NCBI GenBank assembly: GCA_009360345.1
Contig: SPDP01000011.1
Span: forward strand, 1-64,000
DNA length: 64,000 nt
Reading direction: 5' to 3'
Source of the DNA: Alcaligenaceae bacterium SAGV5
GTDB lineage: Bacteria > Pseudomonadota > Gammaproteobacteria > Burkholderiales > Burkholderiaceae_B
In this document: piece by piece, positions 41,647-48,605 of the stretch
Layout: each line of letters begins with the position of its first letter
How positions within the stretch are numbered: the stretch's first letter is position 1
Program-made: the position numbers and the translations under genes
Notes under the pieces: model-generated
The model's input: only the letters and a program-made list of their open reading frames with translations
Told to the model about the DNA's origin: nothing
Databases searched by the model: none

Positions 41647-41727
41647 CGATCAAGGACGGTTCAAGATCTCAATCCCCGCAGTTGAGGCCCGTCATCATGG
41701 ATGCCATGAATGTCGATGCAGCCCAGG

Positions 41728-43044
41728 CTAGCCAATCATTTTCGGCAGCCAGGTGGCGATGCCCGGCAGGAAGAACACCGCCCCGAGCAACAACAGGCTC
41801 ATGACCACGTAGGGCACGACCGCGATGAAGATCGTGCCCATGGAAACCGACGGCGGCGCCACCCCGCGCATGGTCATCAGCAGCAGGCCGTGCGGCGGCA
41901 GCAGGAGGCCGAGCTGCATGCAGATCAGGAACATGACGCCGAACCACACCGGATCGATGCCCAGCACGCCGACGATGGGCATGAAGATGGGCAGCGTGAT
42001 CATCATCATGCTGATCTGGTCGACGAAGATGCCCAGGAAGATGAGCATCAGCATCATGCCCAGCACGATCATGCCGGTGGACAGCCCGTGGCCGGTGATC
42101 GTCTCCACCAGGCCATTGCTCGCGCCCGAGAACGACAGGATCTGGGCGAAAGTCGTGGCCCCCAGGATGATGAACAGGATCATGCCCGAGATGGCGGCCG
42201 TTCCCTTCAGCGACTTGACCAGGGCCTCCCAGGTCAGGCGGCGGTAGAGCATGGCCAGCAGCATGGTGGCGAAGGATCCCAGCGCCGCGCATTCGGTGGG
42301 CGTGGCCCAGCCCGCCGCCAGCGCGCCCACCACGACGCCGAAAATCGACAGCGTGGGCAGCACGTAGGCCACGAACAGGCTCCACCGCGCCCAGCCGGTG
42401 CGCCGCTCGCCGGTGTCGGACGCCGGCGCCCAGGACGGCGTGATGCGCACGCGCAGCACGATCCACAGCACGAAGGCCACCGACAGGATGATGCCCGGCA
42501 TCACCCCTCCTATCAGCAGCTTGGAAATGGAGATGCCCGACAGCGAGCCCAGCAGCACGGTCAGCGCCGAAGGAGGGATCAGCATGTCCACGGCGCCGAT
42601 CGCCATGATGGGGCCGGTCGCGATGCGGGGGTGGTAGCCGCGCGCCAGCATGACGGGCAGCATCAGCGACCCCAGCATGGCGGTGGTGGCGATGGTCGAT
42701 CCGGAAATGGCCGAGAACACCGTCCCGGCCACCACCGCGACCACGGCCAGGCGCCCCGGCACACGCGTGATCAGGCGCTCGATACCGTCGATCACCTTGA
42801 GCGCGAGGCCGGTGTGGAACAGCACCTCGCCCATCAGCACGAACAGCGGGATGGGCGTGAGCGAGAAGGCCGCCACCGAGCTGACGCTGTTGCGGGCGAG
42901 CTGCATCAGCCCGATCTCGCCCCCCATGTACAGCCACGCGCCCACGATGTTGATGGAAATGAAGGTCAGCGCCACCGGCATGCCCATGAACAGCAGCACC
43001 GTGGACCCGCCCAGCAGGATCCAGGCCGCGATCTGCCAGCTCAT
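41728..43044 (-). CDS. dctM: TRAP transporter large permease (DctM/SiaM type)
   Basis: A 438-residue inner-membrane protein with about 12 hydrophobic segments, the ion-coupled translocation subunit of a TRAP transporter. Typical segments are MGMPVALTF near the start, SGSTIATTAMLGSLMLPVM, GAVDMLIPPSALTVLLG and LGIFVDQISMMMITLPIFMPI. It overlaps the small-permease gene by 4 bases and is last in the ior-dct operon. Uptake is driven by a sodium or proton gradient. Confidence 0.93.
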   Translation of the reverse strand: MSWQIAAWILLGGSTVLLFMGMPVALTFISINIVGAWLYMGGEIGLMQLARNSVSSVAAFSLTPIPLFVLMGEVLFHTGLALKVIDGIERLITRVPGRLAVVAVVAGTVFSAISGSTIATTAMLGSLMLPVMLARGYHPRIATGPIMAIGAVDMLIPPSALTVLLGSLSGISISKLLIGGVMPGIILSVAFVLWIVLRVRITPSWAPASDTGERRTGWARWSLFVAYVLPTLSIFGVVVGALAAGWATPTECAALGSFATMLLAMLYRRLTWEALVKSLKGTAAISGMILFIILGATTFAQILSFSGASNGLVETITGHGLSTGMIVLGMMLMLIFLGIFVDQISMMMITLPIFMPIVGVLGIDPVWFGVMFLICMQLGLLLPPHGLLLMTMRGVAPPSVSMGTIFIAVVPYVVMSLLLLGAVFFLPGIATWLPKMIG

Positions 43045-43571
43045 GATGCGCTCACCGCTTCATTGCGCGGACCCGCCTCGGCATGCAGCAGGCGGTGCAT
43101 GCGGAACAGCATTTCCACCGCCAGCAGCAGGAACACCACGGGCAGCGGCGCCAGCATCCACCACTCGGGTGTCACCAGCGTCTTGATGTTCATGGCGCCC
43201 GACTGGTAGCTGGTCCAGGCCGACTGGGCGCCGTAGCAGGCAATCACCAGGCAGCATCCCAGGCCCAGGACGTCGCTGAGCCATTCCAGCCCCCAGGCCA
43301 GGCGGCGCGGAATGGCCTGCAGCACGATGTCGACGCGGATGTGCTGGCCCTGGCGCAGCAACCAGGGCGCCAGGCACAGCGTGATCAGGTACAGCATGGC
43401 CTCGGACACCTCGTTGCTCCAGGCCAGGCCGCGCGGCAGTCCGGCGATGGCGAGGTTGCGCAGCAGCACGTCGGCCACGATGACGAGCATCATGGCCAGC
43501 AGCAGCGCGCATCCCACGGCGGCGAGCGCCGCCAGCAGCCGCCCGTAGGCGGCGGACACGCGCGCGATCAT
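43041..43571 (-). CDS. dctQ: TRAP transporter small permease (DctQ type)
   Basis: A 176-residue four-helix membrane protein. Hydrophobic stretches are near residues 8-33, 50-70, 92-112 and 138-158, with RNLAIAGLPRGLAWSNEVSEAMLYL and the amphipathic LRQGQHIRVDIVL segment between helices 2 and 3 typical of DctQ. It overlaps its neighbours on both sides by 4 bases (dctP and dctM), so the three are translated together. Confidence 0.92.
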   Translation of the reverse strand: MIARVSAAYGRLLAALAAVGCALLLAMMLVIVADVLLRNLAIAGLPRGLAWSNEVSEAMLYLITLCLAPWLLRQGQHIRVDIVLQAIPRRLAWGLEWLSDVLGLGCCLVIACYGAQSAWTSYQSGAMNIKTLVTPEWWMLAPLPVVFLLLAVEMLFRMHRLLHAEAGPRNEAVSAS

Positions 43572-44560
43572 GGGCGATTACCGGCGGCCGGACGGGACAG
43601 CAGCGACTTGAAACGCGCCGCCACCTCGGGGCTCTGTTTGGTGGCGGTGGCCCAGCCCACGTCGTAGGCCATGTCGCGATAGCGCCTGGCGGTGGCGTCG
43701 TCGAACTTGATGGTCTGGATACCCGCCTTGGCCTGCCGCGCAGTCTCGTCTTCGGCGTAGCGGTCCCAGAAGCCGTTCTGCGCTTCCAGGGCCAGCAACT
43801 GCTTGTTCAGGTAGGCCAGTTGCGGCGGGGTCAGCTTCTTGTAGGCCGGCAGGTTCATGATCAGCGAGACCTCGGCATCGTAGAAGCCCGGGTCCACGCG
43901 GAACCTGGTCTTCTCCTGCCAGTTCAGGTCGAAAATGCCGCCTATCGGCCAGCCGTAGCCGTCCACCACACCGCGCTCCAGCGCGGTATAGACCTCGCCC
44001 GGGGGCGTGGTGATGACGTTGGCGTTGAGGGCCTGGAAGAACTCGCGGTAGACCGGCGTGATGCGGATCTTCATGCCCGTCAGATCGGGCTTGTCGATCT
44101 TCTTGTTGATGTACAGGTGGAAGGGCTGGTGTTCGACCATCCGGGCCAGGTACTGCATGTTGCCCTTTTCGTTCCAGACCTTGTTGATGGCGTCGAACGC
44201 GCCGTTCTTGCGCTGCTCGGCGACCGGGATGTCGCTCAGCTTCAGGAAGTCGGACTCGGGCAGCACGTTGGTGTAGAACGCGCCGGTGTTCAGCGCGATG
44301 TCGACCACGCCGGTCTTGACCGCGTTGCCCACCTCGAACGGGGGCATGGTCTTGGGGCCGCCCAGGAAGTTGAGTTGCAGCACCCCCTTGCCTTCTTCAT
44401 TGAACTTCTTGACCCATGCCTGCAGGTGCTGCACGTAGATGCCGTTCTCGGGAAAGGCCGAGATCAGGCGCAGCGTGGCCTGCTGCGCCTGGGCGGGTCC
44501 GGCGAACATGGCCGTGCAGGCCAGGAACGCGGCGGCAGCCTTGATGAGCGGAAATTTCAT
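43568..44560 (-). CDS. dctP: TRAP transporter substrate-binding protein (DctP type)
   Basis: A 330-residue periplasmic receptor with a signal peptide (MKFPLIKAAAAFLACTAMFAG, cleaved after PAQA). The segment LTGMKIRITPVYREFF holds the conserved arginine that binds the ligand carboxylate in TRAP proteins, and TPPGEVYTALERGVVDGYGWP is the second hinge motif. It lies 57 bases after iorB in the same direction. The neighbouring oxidoreductase suggests that the ligand is a 2-oxo acid, possibly arylpyruvate; this is inferred from context only. Confidence 0.92.
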   Translation of the reverse strand: MKFPLIKAAAAFLACTAMFAGPAQAQQATLRLISAFPENGIYVQHLQAWVKKFNEEGKGVLQLNFLGGPKTMPPFEVGNAVKTGVVDIALNTGAFYTNVLPESDFLKLSDIPVAEQRKNGAFDAINKVWNEKGNMQYLARMVEHQPFHLYINKKIDKPDLTGMKIRITPVYREFFQALNANVITTPPGEVYTALERGVVDGYGWPIGGIFDLNWQEKTRFRVDPGFYDAEVSLIMNLPAYKKLTPPQLAYLNKQLLALEAQNGFWDRYAEDETARQAKAGIQTIKFDDATARRYRDMAYDVGWATATKQSPEVAARFKSLLSRPAAGNRP

Positions 44561-44617
44561 GCGTTGTCTCCTGTCTTTTTGTACCGACGAAGTGCTGCTT
44601 GATCGCGCCGCCTCATC

Positions 44618-46192
44618 CTAGACGGTCGCGAGTTTTTCCTCCAGCGCACGGCCGCTGTCGTCCGACAGGGCCGCCTTGACCAGCGCCCGCAGGCGCGGGG
44701 GACCGTCGGCGGCCTGCCGCAGCGCCGGCAACGCCGACATGATGCGCTGGAAATTGCCCCAGCCGCGCACGTGGGTGTCGCCGTAGCCCTTGATCAGCCG
44801 CTGCGCCCGCGCCACCTCCACGGCCAGCGCCGGCTGGCCCCCCGCCAGCGAGACGATGGCCTCCATCCATCGCGCCATGCGTTCGCGTTCGACCTGGTAG
44901 CGCAGCGAGCCCCGGCGTATGCCGCGCAGTCCCGCCACCGCGTACAGCAGCAGAAAGCCGCGCAGCGAACTGGTGCGCACCACCCTGCCCTTGCGCGTGA
45001 ACGGCCCGATGCAGCCGCGCGCGAAGGCGCTGCGCACCATCCACCGTCCCAGCCAGGCAGGCATGGCGTCGGCCAGCTCCTCCAGCCGCGGGTGCATGAA
45101 TTCGTTGATCTCCAGTTGTTGCGCCGGCGACAGGCGCACCTCGGCGGCCACGCGGGCGAAGCGCGTGCCGCGCGTCTTCAGGTCCGCCACCCGCGCCACG
45201 TCCTCGTAGGTCATCCACAAGGCCAGGTGGCGGGCGGTCTCGGACAGGACCTCCATGCTGGCGGCGCCGCGATCCGGCAACGCGGCCAGCAGCGGCGCGA
45301 GCCGGTCCAGGTACTCGCCGGCGTAGGCCACGTCCTGGTAGTCCGCCGCGCGGACCAGGCCGGCGCGCAACACCGCGTGGCACTCGGCCGGAAACTCGCG
45401 CGCCATCCGTTCGTCCAGGGCAGCCAGCCGGGGGCCGACAGCGGCGGGCAGCCGGCCCTTGGACGCGGGCGCCCCGGCCGGCGCGACGGCCGCCGCTTCG
45501 CGCCGCACGGTGGTCTCGCGCAGCACCGGCGCATCCTGGCCGGCGGCCGCGTCGAAGCCCGCGGCGAAGGCTTGCAGGCTGGCCTTCACGCCCACGCCCC
45601 CGCGCCGGATCGCTTCCTCGAAAAGCGCGCGGCCGAAGGGCAGCGCGCCCGTCGCCGCCAGCGCCCCGTACAGCGCTGGGCTGATGGGACTGCCGGCGTC
45701 CTCGGCCATGCGATTGAAATCGGCGGCCACGAAGCGCCGCGCCGCCACCTGCCCGCCCTCCAGCAGCGCGGCCGAATCGACCCGGTCGTCGCCCATCGCC
45801 GTGCGCTCCGTCATGGAATACACCCGGTGGGTGGAGGCGATCAGCGTGGTGCGGTCATCCGCGACCAGGCCCCGTTGCAAGGCGCGGCCCGCCTCCATCA
45901 GCTCGGACGCGATGACGACATCGACCTCGCCGGGCACCGGGCCCAGCGCCATGACCGGCGCCTGCCCCGGCGGCACGTCCGCCTCGCGGAACATCTCGAT
46001 GTAGTACACCGTGGCGCCGGTACGCTGGGCCACGCCCGGCACCGAGGTGGTCTGGGCCAGGTAGCCGTTGTGCTCGGCCAGGTCCACCAGCCAGTCGGCC
46101 AGCACCCCGCCGCCCTCGCCGCCCATGGCCAGCACCGCGATGGTCAATGCGCGCGGCGTGCCCGCGCCATCGATATCGTGCGTCATGCTCAT
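44618..46192 (-). CDS. iorB: Indolepyruvate ferredoxin oxidoreductase, beta subunit (long form)
   Basis: A 524-residue protein. The N-terminal 200 residues are the gamma-type 2-oxoacid oxidoreductase domain (IAVLAMGGEGGGVLADWLVDLA, SVPGVAQRTGATVYYIEM). The C-terminal 300 residues are the extra domain seen in long proteobacterial IorB proteins, rich in helices, function unclear. Archaeal IorB is only about 200 residues. The start ATG at 46192 overlaps the iorA stop (ATGA). With IorA it would oxidatively decarboxylate arylpyruvates to aryl-acetyl-CoA, passing electrons to ferredoxin. Confidence 0.88.
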   Translation of the reverse strand: MSMTHDIDGAGTPRALTIAVLAMGGEGGGVLADWLVDLAEHNGYLAQTTSVPGVAQRTGATVYYIEMFREADVPPGQAPVMALGPVPGEVDVVIASELMEAGRALQRGLVADDRTTLIASTHRVYSMTERTAMGDDRVDSAALLEGGQVAARRFVAADFNRMAEDAGSPISPALYGALAATGALPFGRALFEEAIRRGGVGVKASLQAFAAGFDAAAGQDAPVLRETTVRREAAAVAPAGAPASKGRLPAAVGPRLAALDERMAREFPAECHAVLRAGLVRAADYQDVAYAGEYLDRLAPLLAALPDRGAASMEVLSETARHLALWMTYEDVARVADLKTRGTRFARVAAEVRLSPAQQLEINEFMHPRLEELADAMPAWLGRWMVRSAFARGCIGPFTRKGRVVRTSSLRGFLLLYAVAGLRGIRRGSLRYQVERERMARWMEAIVSLAGGQPALAVEVARAQRLIKGYGDTHVRGWGNFQRIMSALPALRQAADGPPRLRALVKAALSDDSGRALEEKLATV

Positions 46193-48369
46193 GCCGCCAA
46201 TCCCTCCAGCCGACGGTCGATGCGGCGCTGCAAGGCGCCGATGACGGTCTTCCTGACCCGCGCCTTGAACTTGTCCCAGCGCCCCGGGTTGTTGATGATC
46301 TCGGCCCGGTAGAACGACGGGCACAGCACGGCGGCATGCGAGACCTCGCCGCACAGCCCGCAGCCCACGCAACTGTCCACCACCGCCGCGACCGGATCGG
46401 TGCGCAGCGGATCGGGGTTGTCCCGTATGGTCAGCGAGGGGCAGCCGGACAGCCGGATACAGGAATGATCGCCGGTGCACGTGTCGGGATCCACGCCGAA
46501 GCGCTCGCGCACGACGCGCCGTCCTTCGCCTATGGCCTTGCGCATCAGCGGACGCACGCGGCGCTGCTTGTTCAGCATGCACTCGCTCTGCGCCACCACC
46601 ACCTTCGGGCCTTTCTCCCGGGTGGTCAGCGCCTCGCGCAGCGTGTCGCGCATCTGCGCCACGCTGTAGGTACGCGTCACCGTCCGCACCCACTTCACGC
46701 CCACCCCGCGCACCGCGTTCTCGATGGGGTTGTTGGTGCTGCGTATCGGGTTCTCGGCCTTGGACGACAGCACGTCCTGCCCGCCGGTGGCGGCCGAGTA
46801 GCCGTTGTCCACCACCAGCAGCACGTTGTCGGTCTCGTTGAACACGGCGTTGCCCACGCCGCTGGTCAGGCCGTTGTGCCAGAACCCGCCGTCGCCCATG
46901 ATGGAGATGGTGCGGCGGGAGGTCTCGCGCGTGTTCAGCGCCGAGGCGCCGGCCCACCCCAGGCCGTAGCCCATGGTCGTGGCGCCGAGGTTGAAGGGTG
47001 GCAGCACCGAGAACAGATGGCAGCCGATGTCGCAGCTGATGTGGTGCCGGCCCAGCTCGCGCTCGACCAGCTTGATGGCGGTGAAGATGGGGCGTTCCGG
47101 ACAGCCGGTGCAGAACGACGGCGGCCGTCCCTGGACCTGATCGGAAGCCTGCTGGATGGCGAAGGCCTTGGGATTGTCCGGCATGCGCGCGGGCTCGGTC
47201 GGCCGCGCGGCGCGGGGCAGTTGCCGCCCTTCGAGCAAGCCTGGCTCATAGCGGCGCACGTACTCCGCCAGCCCCTTGAGCAGCACGCCACCCGTGTATT
47301 CCCCCGCCATCGGCAGCACGTCCTTGCCATGGACCCGCGTGTTCAGGTCGGCGCGACGCAGGATGGCGTGGACCGCCTGCTCGATGTAGTCGGGCTGCCC
47401 TTCTTCCACGATCAGGATGCCGCGCTTGCCGGCGCAGAAGCGGACGAACTCCTCGTCCACCAGCGGATAGGTCACGTTCAGCACGTACAGCGGGATCCGC
47501 GACTGGCCGAAGGCGTCGGCCAGCCCCAGCAGTTCCAGCGCGCGCAGCACGCCGTTGTACATGCCCCCCTGCATGACGATGCCGATGTCCGCGTCGGCGG
47601 CGCCGAAGAATTCGTTCATGCCGTGCGCCACGATGTAGCGCACCGCCGCCGGCCAGCGCTTGGCCACCTTCTCCTGCTCGTGCAGGTAGGACGCCGGCGG
47701 CAGCACGATGCGGTTGACGTCGCGCTCGGGGTTCTCGATGGCGTCCTTGAGCGTGTACGAGGACCGCTTGTTCGCCCGCGTCGTGAAACGGCCATGCACG
47801 TGACAGGCGCGGATGCGCAATTGCAGCATGACGGGCGTATTGCTGGCTTCCGACAGCTCGAAGCCCCGTTCGACCGCGCCCACCATGCTTTCCAGGTTCG
47901 GCCGGGGGTCCAGCAGCCAGACCTGCGACTTCATCGCGAAGGCGTGCGAGCGCTCCTGCATGATGCTGGAGCCTTCGCCGTAGTCCTCGCCCACGATCAG
48001 CAGCGCGCCGCCGGTCACGCCGCCGGAAGCCAGGTTGGCCAGCGCGTCCGAGGCCACGTTGGTGCCCACGGTGGACTTGAAGGTGACGGCGCCGCGCAGC
48101 GGATAGTTGACCGAGGCCGCCAGGGTCGCGGTGGCCGTCGCCTCGGAGGCGCTGTGCTCGAAGTGGACACCCAGCTCTTCCAGGATGTCGTTCGCGTCGG
48201 TCAGCACATCCATCAGGTGCGAGATCGGCGCCCCCTGGTATCCCGCCACGTACGACACACCAGACTGCAGCAGGGCCTTGGTCACGGCCAGGATGCCCTC
48301 GCCGCGGAATTCCTCGCCTTCGCCCAGCTTCAGCTTGCCGACCTCGTTCGTGAACGAACGCTCCGCCAT
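46189..48369 (-). CDS. iorA: Indolepyruvate ferredoxin oxidoreductase, alpha subunit
   Basis: A 726-residue TPP enzyme: pyrimidine-binding domain first (GYQGAPISHLMDVL), TPP pyrophosphate-binding domain with MGDGGFWHNGLTSGVGNAVFN, and a ferredoxin-like C-terminus with Cys631/637/643 and a CxxCxxC set at 667/670/673 plus Cys683. FCTGCPERP near residue 420 is typical of IorA. It catalyses CoA-dependent oxidative decarboxylation of aryl 2-oxo acids. It is first in an operon with iorB and a complete TRAP transporter, diverging from a molybdenum hydroxylase operon. Confidence 0.9.
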   Translation of the reverse strand: MAERSFTNEVGKLKLGEGEEFRGEGILAVTKALLQSGVSYVAGYQGAPISHLMDVLTDANDILEELGVHFEHSASEATATATLAASVNYPLRGAVTFKSTVGTNVASDALANLASGGVTGGALLIVGEDYGEGSSIMQERSHAFAMKSQVWLLDPRPNLESMVGAVERGFELSEASNTPVMLQLRIRACHVHGRFTTRANKRSSYTLKDAIENPERDVNRIVLPPASYLHEQEKVAKRWPAAVRYIVAHGMNEFFGAADADIGIVMQGGMYNGVLRALELLGLADAFGQSRIPLYVLNVTYPLVDEEFVRFCAGKRGILIVEEGQPDYIEQAVHAILRRADLNTRVHGKDVLPMAGEYTGGVLLKGLAEYVRRYEPGLLEGRQLPRAARPTEPARMPDNPKAFAIQQASDQVQGRPPSFCTGCPERPIFTAIKLVERELGRHHISCDIGCHLFSVLPPFNLGATTMGYGLGWAGASALNTRETSRRTISIMGDGGFWHNGLTSGVGNAVFNETDNVLLVVDNGYSAATGGQDVLSSKAENPIRSTNNPIENAVRGVGVKWVRTVTRTYSVAQMRDTLREALTTREKGPKVVVAQSECMLNKQRRVRPLMRKAIGEGRRVVRERFGVDPDTCTGDHSCIRLSGCPSLTIRDNPDPLRTDPVAAVVDSCVGCGLCGEVSHAAVLCPSFYRAEIINNPGRWDKFKARVRKTVIGALQRRIDRRLEGLAA

Positions 48370-48446
48370 GGTCCCGTTCTCCTCTGCCTGGTGTCAGCGC
48401 ATCATTCTTCTCCGGCACCGGGCCCTGGGCTAATGGTTTATTCGTA

Positions 48447-48470
48447 TATTCCACATTTGCTTGGTGAATA
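48447..48470. promoter_or_regulatory. Inverted repeat TATTC-N14-GAATA in the iorA/Mo-hydroxylase divergent region
   Basis: Short perfect arms lie centrally in the A+T-rich part of the 236-base divergent region. They overlap the -35 box of the promoter candidate at 48461-48490, so a regulator bound here could affect both operons. Confidence 0.25.
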
Positions 48471-48490
48471 CCTCGTAGAATCCCTATAAG
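48461..48490 (+). promoter_or_regulatory. Candidate promoter for the Tat-exported Mo-hydroxylase operon
   Basis: TTGGTG (48461-48466) and TATAAG (48485-48490) are separated by 18 bases. The predicted start would leave a leader of about 108 bases before the GTG at 48606. Confidence 0.35.
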
Positions 48491-48605
48491 GAAAATCCAT
48501 GTATGCCGCATCGGGCAAGCGTGGATTTCCGCCCTTTTCCGGTATTGATAAATCCATCCTTTGCTGCCAGCATGGCATCTGCGGTTTTGCCGCAAGGAGC
48601 GTGCT

